From: Xenopus tropicalis
Lineage: Eukaryota > Chordata > Amphibia > Anura > Pipidae
Assembly (NCBI RefSeq): GCF_000004195.4
Contig: NC_030677.2
Location: 62,998,222 to 63,062,221, forward strand
Direction of reading: 5' to 3'
DNA: 64,000 bases
Position 1 is the stretch's first letter, and the number at the start of each line of letters is the position of its first letter. The notes under the pieces are model-generated. The model was not told the origin of the DNA and made no database searches. It was given only the letters and a program-made list of their open reading frames with translations. Positions 46,931 through 57,870 of this stretch are shown one piece after another. Both the position numbers and the translations under genes were made by a program.

Positions 46931-48338
46931 TAGCAAAATGAGACAGATTCTCTCATCACTACTGGGGATGACAAGAATTAAATTTGTTAAAATGAGTTAA
47001 TGCCTCTTACTGGGAAATTACCCTCCACCTCTATCTTTATTTGAACATATTATATTATTATTTTACATATAATTTTTCTTGTTAGATTTTGGATGCTATT
47101 CAGTCTTGCAATCTGTATGTTGTAACTTCCACCCCATTTAGTAATAAAGGAAACCATTATTCATATACAGACGCACATACGGTATATTATTCACAAAGTA
47201 AGAGTGCAAAAGCAAGAGAATATACTGTATGGTGACAGACATTGGTCAAAAATTGCCATAAATCTACTAGGCAATTATATATTTCATAAATGCATAGGGA
47301 AACAGCATTTATCTGAAGCAAGTAAAAATTTTGCAGGGTTTGTTTACAAAAATTATAACTTGAATTGAGAAGTGCCAACCGTAATACAAACAAAACCTGT
47401 TATCTTCAAATACAGCACACCTCAAATAAAGTCTTGTATTTCACTCTTTAAAATATGCAAAAAAACATGCTATATGACATCTTCAAAGAGATTACACTTC
47501 CCAATACAATTTTATACAGAGTGTACATATCTATACGCACAGCAACCATATGCATAGCTTTGTAATATATTAAATCCAGACACAAGGATTTGCACATGAT
47601 AAATGTTTCCCTCAAACCAATGTAAGCCAATGGTCGCAGTGAAACCAATGTAACCTGTGATGGGCACCTAAATGTATTACTTATCCAGCTACCACCTGCA
47701 TGTCATTTCTCTCAGCTTGTGGTTTTATTATGCATGTTATATTATAAAATAAAAATATATACAAAAAGTATCCTTTGTCCTACATTATACAATTTATTTT
47801 TTAAATACTCTTTATTGATATTGTAATGTTCATGTATGTGTATGTTTTCACCTTAGTAACCTCCCCATGTCAGTGTTACCCCCTTATCATCTTTATATTC
47901 TTTTTTCTCATTTTTGGGGGGGGTTGAAATTGAGAATGTTTGAATGGGTGAATAACAGTGTATCATGTCCACACACAAGGGCACACATTGAAAAATTAGA
48001 GGGGAGAAAACTGATGAAAAGGTTTCCCAATTTTGCATTGGCTTCAACTTCCTGATCAATTAATTCACCAAGAGATGTCGCAAATCAATTTGTTTGCTTC
48101 GGATTATAAATTGATTCATAGTTTGTTGTCACAAATCAATTTGTTTAGTATGAATTCTCGATTTATTTCAGGTCATGCCAGCCTAAATCAATTTGTGGAG
48201 ATGAATTATTCATTTTAATTGAAGCAACTGGGCTATACAGTGAGGTATACGATTTTTTTATGAAGAAAACACACATTAGTTATACAATTAATGAAATATC
48301 TAGGCAGGATAGTCACTTTAGCCTTTTTACCAACTCTA
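46931..48338. other. Unique AT-rich stretch without recognised features
   Basis: Short frames on both strands at 47187-47648 and 47853-48059 show no motif. AAATCAATTTGTTTG recurs at about 48080 and 48130, a weak local duplication. Confidence 0.4.
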
Positions 48339-48735
48339 TGGGGCTTATTTACTAATCCACGAATTGGAATCCCGAATGGGAAAAAATCGGATTGGAAACG
48401 AACATTTTGCGACTTTTTCGTATTTTTAGCAATTTTTTTCGTCGCCTTTGCGACTTTTCCGTGAATTGTCGCGACTTTTTCGTAGCCGTTATGACTACAC
48501 ACATTTCTGCACAGACATATCAACTTTTTCGTAGCCGTTACGACTTGCGCGAATTGTCGCGACTGTTTCGTAGCCGTTACGACTTGCGCGAATTGTCGCG
48601 ACTTTTTCGTATTGAGCGCTAGTAAACGGCGGGCAAACCTTTTCTGATTTTTTTTGAGACGGCTAGGAAAAAGTCGCAACAATTCGCGCAAGTCGTAACG
48701 GCTACGAAAAAGTTGATATGTCTGTGCATATCTAC
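48339..48735 (+). mobile_element. Family E element, rearranged copy
   Basis: The left end TGGGGCTTATTTACTAATCC matches the family; the right terminal repeat is absent. A 56-bp arm at 48508-48563 is complementary to 48673-48728 with one mismatch. CGTAGCCGTTACGACTTGCG... occurs twice in tandem (about 48530-48603, unit about 39 bp). The element therefore ends in a novel inverted arm instead of the usual terminus. Minus and plus frames of 152 and 76 codons are by-products. Confidence 0.8.
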
Positions 48736-48854
48736 ATTTGTACAGTGTGTTACCACCTCCTGCTTCATTTGAAATCAGTTGTGCAGGAGTGTAACTACAG
48801 GTTCTGGGTTGGTAGGTCGACTCAAGAGTCCATTGGGCCCAGTGAGGCCCTAAT

Positions 48855-49386
48855 TACTGTATATACTCGAGTATAAGCCTAGTTTTTCAGCACCCAAAAT
48901 GTGCAGAAAAAGTCACCCTCGGCTTATACTCGAGTCGGGTGCCATGGGTCCCTCTAGACTAGCACCCTCTCTCCTTTGTGTGCAAATTAGGCCACCTGCA
49001 ACCAGACCCTCCAGTGCCCTGGCCTAGGCTTCCACTAGCAATACTTATTTCCCCTTACATCTCCCCCGGGACTGGGTCTGCTGCCAGTTTGCCAATGCGC
49101 AATGAGCGTGGGGTAGTACTCATATGTTTTTGTTGACCCTCTTCTCCGCTTACAGAGCTAGTTTACTGTTTTTCTTTGAAGTAAATATTGAAAAACATAT
49201 ACCCCACTGATGCCTCAATTAATGTAATTTTATTGGTATTTATTTTGATTATTAAAACTTAGCAGTAGCTGCTGCATTTCCCACCCTAGGCTTATACTCG
49301 AGTCAATAAGTTTTTCCAGTTTTCTTAGGTAAAATTAGGTACCTCGGCTTATATTCGGATCGGCTTATACTCGAGTATATACGGTA
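48855..49386 (+). mobile_element. DNA transposon with TACTGTATATACTCGAG termini
   Basis: The left end TACTGTATATACTCGAGTAT AAGCC is complementary to the right end GGCTTATACTCGAGTATATA CGGTA. Inside, CGGCTTATACTCGAGTC recurs near both ends. It is about 530 bp with no transposase frame. I recall these GTATAAGCC ends as widespread in vertebrate DNA transposons. The target duplication is not clear, though TAAT/AAT is possible. Confidence 0.88.
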
Positions 49387-50580
49387 ATGATTTTAATTTA
49401 TTGTAGTAGAAAAAGTCAACTTTCCAATATTTTATTTAGGGGGCCTAAATTAAATTTCCTGTGGAGCGCATTAACATCTATTTATGCCACTGCAGTAATG
49501 ATATATGTGACTAAATGTCCAACCATTTGGCCTATGCCCCAAATGGTCAGATAATCTGAAAATTCAACCATATTCTGATCACTTCCTTTGATATGATTGA
49601 TCACTATTTACACACTTATTACACAATGTCATTGTCATTTCTATACCTATTTCAGGACCATCTTACAACTATCTAGACAAAACAAACAAATAAGTTTTCA
49701 TATTTTTGGTATTAATAAAATTAAAAACAAATGTCATACCACATAACATTGTTAACTATATGAGATGGTATTAAATCCAGTGTAATGCTTTGATGCTCTA
49801 TATTTGCCCATTAAGGCAAAATGTAAGGGCAGATTTATTTCAATTTGGAATTATTTAAAAACTGAAAAATCATCACTTTTCCTGACAGTCAGAAATGTGT
49901 TTCAATAATTCACACATTTATGAAAGCAAATAAATGTTTCAGTTAATCAGAACGTTTGCTTTTTAGAATCAAGAACTATTCTGTTCTAAGGGATGTTAGG
50001 CTTGGCATTACCTTTAAGCTCTAGCACCTCGCTAAATGTTTAAACCACCCCCCCCTCCACATCATTAACTCCTAAAAATTAACAAGCATTGCTATAAATT
50101 TAATCAAGATGAACTTCATGAATTTGTGAAGGCTCATATTTGTGCTAAAAGAAATTTTGAAGCATCAAAAAGATTTTTATATCTTTATATCTTACAGCAT
50201 CAAAAGTTTTATAACAATGTATAATAAATCTGCCCCTCAATTGAATACAAAATATACATATTTGTGTTTAGAAATGAACAGACGATATTTGAAACTGCAT
50301 TTACTGTTTCTGATCAGAAATGAAAGATCTTACAGTAGCAGATTTCCTTTGTACTCTTCACTTCCTCTTCTGTGGAACAGGAAGCTGCTCTTGGCCTCCT
50401 AATGTATACCTATTGTAAAACACAACAGGACATCACACTAAGAGATAATAATGTTGCCATTAAAAAGGAATTCTGCTTTATTTCAAATATCTTATGTTCC
50501 TGATACATTGTTTTGACATTTTTTTATTAATACCAAAAAAGAAACATATTTGTTGTCAATAAATTTAAGTTTAATATAAG
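49387..50580. other. Unique AT-rich stretch without recognised features
   Basis: A C-run lies near 50047-50057. The plus frame at 50142-50402 has no motif. Confidence 0.4.
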
Positions 50581-50847
50581 TACAGCATGGGATCCCTTAT
50601 CTGGAAACCCGTTATCCAGATAGCTCCAAATTACGGATTCCCTTTCCTCTGTAATAATAAAACAGTACATTGTACTTGATCCCAACTACGTTATAATTAA
50701 TCCTTATTGGAAGCAAAACAAGTCTGTTGGGTTAATTATAAATGATTTTTAGCAGACTTAAGTTATGGAGATCAAAATTATGGAAAGATCCCTTATCCGA
50801 AAAGCCCCGGGTCCCGAGCATTCTGGATAACAGGTCCCATATCTGTA
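50581..50847 (+). mobile_element. Family D element, best-preserved copy
   Basis: TACAGCATGGGATCCCTTAT, CTGGAAACCCGTTATCCAG, TTGATCCCAACTACG, GAAGCAAAACAAGTCTG, AAAGATCCCTTATCCG, CCCGGGTCCCGAGCATTCTG and GGTCCCATATCTGTA. The extreme ends (TACAG...CTGTA) are complementary, and CTGGATAACAG at the right faces CTGGAAACCCGTTATCCAG at the left, so it is a foldback transposon without coding capacity. It lacks the TCCCATAGACTCC block seen in other copies. Confidence 0.85.
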
Positions 50848-51911
50848 CATGCCAAAAGTTTAGAAACTCTTCCAGATATCCCTCAGTTAAATGGCAGAAT
50901 ATTATTCATAGCTCAGTAAAGACAATAACAAACATGGAGACTTTGGGCCTTTTGCCCCTGTATTTTTTACTCGCCCAAACTCTTGGAATGACCCTTAATT
51001 TGCCAATTTAAATTGTTTACAATGCAAGTCCCTTCACTTGTTAGACAATTCTTCCCAGAAATCTCGCACATCTGCACTTATGTGTTTGTGAGAATAAAAA
51101 AAAACAAAATGACAAAAATCTCCATGTGTGCCATTGCTCTAAATATATATAATTTATAAGCCATCTAAACAACACAATTACATGCATCTTAAAGGTAAAC
51201 AATAACCATTGATACTTTGATGTATTTACGAAATGGTGCCTGAATGTAATTTTATGCTAAACTATAAACCTCCCAGCAGAAATTGCTAAGTATTTTTTTC
51301 AGTGGTTTCCACTTTACCAAAGGTCATAAGTTAAATATTTCCATCACCTTCCAAGCAATTCTAACCTCAGGGGTTCTAGTACTGTCATAACCACTTAAGA
51401 TCCCTGCCCATAAAAGTGACAGAAAATGGCTAAATGATGTGGATTTTTGTGTGTAAAGCCACAAACAGTCCCCCTGTTCATTATGACATGTTATTTTTCA
51501 CAACAACCAAAGCCACATGTCCCACATCCAGAAAGACGTGGGTGGCAGCACATTACACAATCAATGTATTATTATAGGGAACCTTTCCTTGTAAACTCAA
51601 AAGTTTCAAAGATTAAAAAGACAATGAGAGTAGCTTATTTCTGTTGTAAGTTTATACAGATCATTTCAAATGTCTTATGTCTTATACGTCATACAATGCA
51701 TTAACCAAGGGATTTCTTTTTTTTATTTTGGCTGATTATATGTTTCAAAGAGTAAGTCCTATTTAAACAAACAATTATTCATTTCTGACTGATTTGTTTT
51801 TTCTTTGAAATAATAATACAGCACCTTTTATATGATGTTGTCACCTTATATAAATCCATGATAATGGTTGAACAATCCTATATTTTTCAGCGTTTGCATG
51901 TTGAAGTAGCC
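50848..51911. other. Unique stretch without recognised features
   Basis: The plus frame at 51447-51704 lacks a domain and splice sites. Confidence 0.4.
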
Positions 51912-52338
51912 TTAAAGGAACAGTAACACCAAAAAATTAAAGAGTTTTAAAGTAAATGAAATATAATGTACTGTTGCCCTGCACTGGTAAAAGTTGTGTG
52001 TTTGCTACAGTAACTCTACTATAGTTTATATATAATAAGCTGCTGTGTAGCCCCGGGGGCAGCCATTCAAGCTGAAAAAAAGGAGAAAAGGCACAGGCTA
52101 CATAGCAGATAACTGATAAGCTCTGTAGAATACAATAGTGTTTTATCTGTTATCTGCTAAGTGCCTGTGCCTTTTCTCCTTTGAATGGCTGCCCCCATGG
52201 CTATATAGCTGCATTCTTTATATAAACCATAGTAGTGTTTCTGAGGCATAACACCAGTTGTACCAGTGCAGGGCAGCAGTATATTATATTGGAATTTCTT
52301 TCATACACTTGAATTTTTTGGTGTTACTGTTCCTTTAA
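51912..52338 (+). mobile_element. Family B piggyBac-like foldback element, intact with TTAA duplication
   Basis: TTAA lies at 51912-51915 and 52335-52338. The termini AGGAACAGTAACACCAAAAA and TTTTTGGTGTTACTGTTCCT are perfect complements. The arms pair over most of the 419-bp length, with a loop around 52128-52142 (GCAGATAACTGATAAGCTC facing TTATCTGTTATCTGC; CAGCCATTCAAGC facing GAATGGCTGCC). The TTAA site and absence of coding capacity fit a non-autonomous piggyBac-type element. This is the reference copy of four. Confidence 0.92.
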
Positions 52339-52459
52339 GGCATTGTGGAAAGGTTCTTTATCTTTTTAGATTACAAGCTGTTAAGGCCTAAAATATCATG
52401 TAGGCACATGCTTAAATATTATTCAAATAATAAATCAATAGCATAGCTTAATGATTATA

Positions 52460-52463
<4 letters not shown>

Positions 52464-52491
<28 letters not shown>

Positions 52492-52492
52492 C
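52464..52492. repeat. (AT)n microsatellite
   Basis: About 14 AT units. Confidence 0.9.
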
Positions 52493-52519
52493 TGCATACA
52501 TATACTGCATATCCATTAT

Positions 52520-52920
52520 GCTATGTGCATTATATTAGCATCCTTGTACTTTGTGGTTTATATATCAGATATTATCCAAGGGAAAAGAGAAAGTTAATAT
52601 CCAGCAGCTCAAGAAACAGGAGATTAAGAAATTGCAACGGCTTAAGAAACTTATGTATAAGAAAAGTTATGATGCTTATAGAAAGTTTGCCTAGAGATTG
52701 TTCTAAATGCCCAATTAAGGATAAGATGCTTTGTTGGCCAATCAGAATAAGCTACCTGATGATGCTATGGTACGAGGTTAGTATTGTTAGTCAGTTTGGG
52801 AAGAGGTCTCCCCAGGCTACTGAATGCTTTTGTATTCTGTGCTGGATCAAAATAAAGCTTTCTTCTCTGATAAAATATTTGCTGCGGCTCATATGAAGTT
52901 CTGTGGGTAGCTTATCCTTC
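52520..52920 (+). other. Possible solo-LTR-like segment
   Basis: GGCCAATCAGAATAAGC, a downstream AATAAA in CTGGATCAAAATAAAGC (about 52844-52860) and a CTTTCTTCTCTG-type U5-like stretch recall the promoter and polyadenylation layout of a long terminal repeat. No TG...CA boundaries, target duplication, primer-binding site or second LTR was found. The 123-codon frame across it has no recognised protein. It may equally be ordinary unique DNA. Confidence 0.2.
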
Positions 52921-53165
52921 AGTTATCAGGCCTTTTTACCTCTTGTTTCGGTTATCAGTTGTATTTTTGCATGCAATGTGTATGTTCAGTGTATACACCC
53001 ATTTATTGAAAAATAAATTAGAACCCCAGTTTTACATTTTGCAGGAGACTAGAAAAAACTGGTATAAAATCCAGAAAAACTAAAATCAGGGAAATGTATT
53101 TTACACAGAAAAACTGTGTAAAATGGGGGAAAACGTATATTAAAATTGATGTTTTACTGTAATCC

Positions 53166-53262
53166 TACAGGTGTAGGATCCCTTGTACAGAAACCTGTTA
53201 TCCAAAAAGTTCTAAATTACGGAAAGGTCATCTCCCATAGACTCCATTTTAAGCAAATAATG
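53166..53262 (+). mobile_element. Family D left-end fragment
   Basis: TACAGGTGTAGGATCCCTTG, ACCTGTTATCC, AATTACGGAAAGGTCATCTC and CCCATAGACTCCATTTTAAG match the left part of family D; the right half is missing. Confidence 0.8.
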
Positions 53263-53939
53263 CTAGTGTTTAAAAATGATTTACTTTTTCTGAAAGTTAA
53301 TTTTCTGCTAAGTCCTTGCTCTATTATAGATCATCTATTTAGTAAATGTAGATCAATGGACATTTGATTATTTAATACCAAAGCCCTTTTATCCAGCTGC
53401 AGGCAAAAAAAATGGACAAAAGGGAAAATTTGATTGGCTGCAGTGGGTGGCGTTGCTAAGTTTCAGAGTGCTGCTTTAGATTGGTACACCAAAGTTTTTA
53501 ACAGATTTTTTATTTTATTTTTTTATTGTTATAACAGATAAAATAAATTATAAAAAAAAAATCAACAAATAACTAAAGAGGGTACATTAATATTTAATGT
53601 TTGATTTGTCAGCTATTTCAGTTCCCAGCAGTGACTATTAATCCTCTCATTGATTTATATATCAATCATTTATTCCTTTTAACATATGATCACCATGGTT
53701 TCTATTTTCTGCTGCATTTTTCTTTCTCTTTTATTAATAGCTCCTTTGTGGTTTCTAACCGGCAAAGTTAAGAGTAAAAATAAAAACATTTCTTAAGGTT
53801 CTTAAATTCTTCAAATTCATTTTTAAAATAATATCAACAGTGATTTTATGAGGCAGTATGCAATTGGTCTTTATTTTTATTTTAGTGGTTTTTAAATGAT
53901 TATTATATCAATTAGAATTCTGGAATATCAGACGTTATC
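53263..53939. other. AT-rich stretch without recognised features
   Basis: T-rich and A-rich runs lie near 53508-53527 and 53552-53562. No exon or window repeat was recognised. Confidence 0.4.
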
Positions 53940-54135
53940 TGACTGCTAGAGCCCAACTGACCCTAGCAACCAAGCAGTGGTTTGAATGAGAAGCTGGAAG
54001 ATGAATAAGAGTCGGAATAAAAATATAATAAAAAAAAAAAATAACAACAGGAAATAAAAAATCAAGATCCCTTTAAAAGAAAAGGACATTATATAACATA
54101 TTAAAGGCTAACTTAAAGGTGAACTACCTCTTTTA
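53940..54135 (+). mobile_element. Family O element with internal deletion
   Basis: CCCAACTGACCCTAGCAACC, AAGCAGTGGTTTGAATGAGA, then GGCTAACTTAAAGGTGAACT ACC follow the head and tail of a Xenopus repeat I recall. The middle of that repeat appears separately at 28561. The assignment of both to one family is partly from memory. Confidence 0.5.
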
Positions 54136-54439
54136 AAAAGCTGAAAAACTAATTGCTGATCAAGTTCTTTTCAAGCCATGTTTCATCCCTTGTAATTTTT
54201 CTTACTAAATGAATTCAAGCATGTATCTAGCCATTGCAGAAAGTGATTGGAGGTACACAAAGCTAGAACAAATATATTTTTATAACACTATTTACTGGTT
54301 AATCTGAAACTTTGTTTTCAACTCATCTGAACAATATAAATGTCCTTTTTAAAACACATAGAGAAGATAAACTATTTTTATCTTTAATAGGGTGAATTGT
54401 ACTCGGAGTACTAAATAACAAAAGGTACAGAAAGATGCA

Positions 54440-55625
54440 TAAGTTATTATCATGCATTTCCATTTAAAAGCAGGCAGTTAGTGCTATAAATGCTGTAAGC
54501 TGAGAACTGGATGACAGCCAATGTGATCTTAAAAGTCCCACCCACTGCTAAGGAAACAAGCTGATAAGGGACATTTCTGAAATACTCGAATGCAGCAGAA
54601 ACCCTTCCTGAATATGATGTATTTAGAGGACTATCCATACTATCCGAGTACTGCTATAACATTGGAATAAGATACCTATTTTATTTCTCTTCCTTGGCTA
54701 GGAATGACCCCATGCCCACAGACGTAGTGAAGTTCAAGTGCCAGCTGGCCTGATGGCATTTTCATTACCATGCATTGAATCAAAATAAAGATAGTTTTGT
54801 TAAAAGTAATAGACTGTTTTTTTTTTCAATCTCCCAGCGTTTCTTCAAACAGATGTCGCCCAATTTCAGCATGAATTCTACCCTGGAATATAAACTGATT
54901 TTTCAAGTCTCAATATGAAGCAAAATGTGGAAAGGTGCAAAGAAAAACTGTAAAAAAAAATGCTTTGTGGATTTACAGAATGAGCCATTACAAAGCACTT
55001 TGCTATTTGTTAGGTGAGAAATCAGCACTGCGTAGATTCTGTTTTCCCCATATATTTTCTCCTAAATAGTTTCTTGCATGCGTTAAAAAATCCATTTTGG
55101 CTTAAAATGTGTGAAATAGATGACGACTCCATGCTGCCTAAGCCATCAAATTCGTGTTGTGACAGCACCAGGGAACTTTCAAGGAACTAATCCGTTCAAA
55201 AATCCTGACTTTAATGCGCAATAATGTATACGACCACTGCATAAAAATTGGATGGTAATAAATTCCTTTAGATAACCCAGCTTCAAAGATAGCATAAAAT
55301 CTCAGTCCCCTTCTAGTCACAACACAAATATTTAATCCCGGCATGGCAAATTAGCAAGGATATCTTTACATGGAAATGAAATGTGTGCCCGATTTGAGAA
55401 GTACCAGTAAATAATGTGTTCTTCTGCTTATGCTTGAAATTGCAGCCCTCACAGAAGCACGATAAATGGTACAGTCTGTGTGGTTAGAGCATTTTAAAAT
55501 TCCTTTGACTTGCCTTGCCTTCTTTGTCAAAGTGTGTATCTTAAGTGCATTCCTATATCATTTCTGCAAGCCCTTCATTCACTAGATCCTTGGCCTTTAC
55601 TTCTTGTTCAAGAAATGTTCTTTAA
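54440..55625. other. Candidate conserved non-coding block
   Basis: About 1.2 kb of unique, balanced-complexity sequence without repeats, between repeat-bearing DNA. It holds homeodomain- or POU-like strings: ATTATCATGCATTTCC near 54446, CTTTAATGCGCAATAATG near 55209, CATAAAAATTGGATGGTAAT near 55241. A minus frame at 54450-54638 and another at 55138-55344 exist but lack motifs. The enhancer-like reading is by appearance only; conservation must be tested. Confidence 0.25.
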
Positions 55626-55627
55626 AC

Positions 55628-56377
55628 ACATAAATCTTTTGTGCAATGGCGTTGATAGAAGCGCATGAAATAAACATAGAAAAAATAGAAAAAATATAGT
55701 GCAAATCAATGTGGTAAAAAAGAATGATCAATTCAGTGTGGGTACTTAGTGATCACACCAATGCTATGTGAGGTGACCCCAACTCTGTATATATTATAAT
55801 ATTGATTATATATCTGCTCACCAGTTGCATATAGAACCATGGGCTACCATTGATTCCTCCACTGTTTTGTGTTCTTATACCTACTACTACATTGTAAGTA
55901 GCCTGTATTGTGCAGGATTTTATTATATTAAAACGATTTTACACTATATTTTGCTCCATTCTCCACTCTATATACATTGTGATCACTTGACTTCAATCAA
56001 CGCCCGGTTGTGATGGTTCTATATGCAACTTTATAAGTCGTTCTGGTGAGCAGATATATAATCAATATTATAATATATACAGAGTTGGGGTCACCTCACA
56101 TAGCATTGGTGTGATCACTAAGTACCCACACTGAATTGATCATTCTTTTTTACCACATTGATTTGCACTATATTTTTTCTATTTTTTCTATGTTTATTTC
56201 ATGCGCTTCTATCAACGCCATTGCACATATTCTTTGAGGCTCATCTAAAGGGGAGCTTACATCAGAAGGAAGCAGCATTTAATTTATACTGATCTCTACC
56301 ACATCGAAACCTTTACATCAAGAAGCGCTGGATTATGAGTGTTCTTTCACTCCATAAATACTAGACATAAATCTTTT
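55628..56377. mobile_element. Inserted element with perfect 185-bp inverted repeats and 13-bp flanking duplication
   Basis: ACATAAATCTTTT lies at 55628-55640 and 56365-56377. Arms 55640-55824 and 56043-56227 are exact complements over 185 bp. Pairing resumes for 16 bp (55825-55840 with 56013-56028) after a 14-base extra segment in the right arm (56029-56042). The spacer between arms is about 170 bp, and about 137 bp (56228-56364) follows the right arm. No coding frame is convincing. A 13-bp duplication suggests target-primed retrotransposition (LINE, SINE or Penelope-like), but the ends lack a poly-A tail. The exact arm identity implies recent origin or gene conversion. Confidence 0.8.
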
Positions 56378-56770
56378 GGTCTATACTTGATTACTATGAA
56401 ATATTTTTCCTTTGTGTGTGTTTTGCTTTCTCTTCACATTATACATGTATGCATCTACTGTTTTCTGTGCTAAAACACCACCAGTCTCACTGTATTTTGA
56501 TTATTAGAGATGGTTCTCTTAGCTCTAGCTGCTCCAGGCTACAATATACCAAATGAAATTAATCTGGGTTGGGCACACAACTCAAAATAAACACAGTAAA
56601 CTACCACCATTTATAAAACCGATATGACAAGCTTTGAAGGAACACAAATAGACACAGTTTATTACAGGAATCAATCCAGTCATCATTAGCACATAAAGCC
56701 TGCCAGGGCACAAAGCAATGTGTCCAGGGTGACAAGTAGTGTCCAAAAATATTTCATCAAGGGTGTCTTA

Positions 56771-57243
56771 TTTTAGATTCGGGATGCACTGAATGCAGGG
56801 TTCAGTTTGGATTCGGACAAGATTTGGCCTTTTTCAGAAGGATTTGGATTCAGCTGAACCGAACCGAATCTGAATCCTTAAAATCATATGACCCTTCTAG
56901 GGTTGCCACCTGTCCTGTTTTTACCCGGACAGCCAGTTTTCAGAAGGGCTGTCCGGGTCAAAACCTCCTGTCCGGTTTCCCAAATTAGAAAAACCAGACA
57001 GGATTCACTGACATTGGTGTTTCAATCAACCATCATAGCCCTGTCCTGTGATGTCATCTTCCCCGCGCCCTGTGACATCACCCCCATCCCTGCCCAGCAA
57101 ACAAAGCCTGCAGAGGTGGCAACCCTAGACCCTTCCTTGTCCTAAATTGCTATGCAAATGCAGATTCAGTTCAGTATTTGTCCAAATGTTCTGCATTTGG
57201 CCAGATGCTAAAATTGTGGATTCGGTGCATCTCTATTTTAGAT
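56771..57243. mobile_element. Outer hAT-type element (GATGCACCGAATCC ends), split by a second element
   Basis: TTTTAGAT lies at 56771-56778 and 57236-57243. The right end ATTCGGTGCATCTCTA is complementary to the diverged left end TCGGGATGCACTGAAT. Interior phrases GGATTCGGACAAGATTTGGC and CAGCTGAACCGAACCGAATC are typical of these ends. The element is interrupted at 56890 by the inner insertion. Confidence 0.88.
56890..57135. mobile_element. Inner hAT-type element (TAGGGTTGCCACC ends) nested in the outer one
   Basis: GACCCTTC lies at 56890-56897 and 57128-57135. The 230-bp element runs from TAGGGTTGCCACCTGTCC to AGAGGTGGCAACCCTA with complementary ends. CCCGGACAGCC and GGCTGTCCGGG form an internal hairpin, and CTGTCCTGTGATGTCATC is echoed by CCCTGTGACATCACC. 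It is non-coding; the 85-codon frame over it is rejected. It is younger than the outer copy by position. Confidence 0.93.
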
Positions 57244-57434
57244 CTGCTGTTAGAAACAAACCCCATTTTTTTAATGCATACCATAAAGTAACACAAATCC
57301 AGCAATGATTGGGGAAAATTCACACTAGTTTGTGCTTATTCTTATAAATGCCAAGCCTAGAGGGATGGGTATAAATAACACTAAAAATCTTAATGTTATT
57401 ATACAATATGTTTTTCTAAAACAGAAATGGTACT

Positions 57435-57870
57435 GTCAGGGGCCCATTTATCAAAGTACGATTGGTTACGAATAGAAAAAAATATTTTTTCTAAATTTTC
57501 CGCAACAATTTGTGTGACAAAATCGTATTTGTCGCAATGAGTACAAACGTTTCGGAAATTCATTCAAACTTCAGTATCATGACTTTCTTTTGGCCAGCTT
57601 GGAGCTGCAGAGTGCCATTGAATCCTATGGAAAGCTTCCCAAATCATGTATTCAAGTTTCAAAGTCAGAAAGGGTTTCGCACCGCTTATGATCGTTGGGA
57701 TATGAAAATTTTGGAAAAACATTGGATTGCCAAAATATTTATGATCGTTTCAATGCGAAAATTTTGGAACTTTCGGATCGTAAGTAAATGAAATGAAAAG
57801 AATTTTCATGACATTTTCGATCAGCAGAAATAATCAGTATTCTTACCTTAGTGAATCGGTCCCTCAGTGT
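57435..57870 (+). mobile_element. Probable foldback transposon with GGGGCCCATTTATCAAAG left end
   Basis: AGGGGCCCATTTATCAAAGT at 57438 and a diverged complement-like right end (TAGTGAATCGGTCCCTC near 57850) bracket sequence rich in ACGATTGG/CGAAAATTTTGG phrases (AAAATTTTGGAA twice). I recall GGGGCCCATTTATCAAAG as a Xenopus transposon terminus. A 93-codon frame inside has no motif. Confidence 0.5.

Noticed and set aside
52525..52896. 123-codon plus-strand frame with basic N-terminal part
   Set aside because: No recognisable domain and no second reading of the same protein elsewhere; kept only as a weak LTR-like segment.
56888..57145. 85-codon plus-strand frame with repeated Cys/Pro
   Set aside because: It lies almost entirely in the inner hAT element and is crossed by its hairpin.
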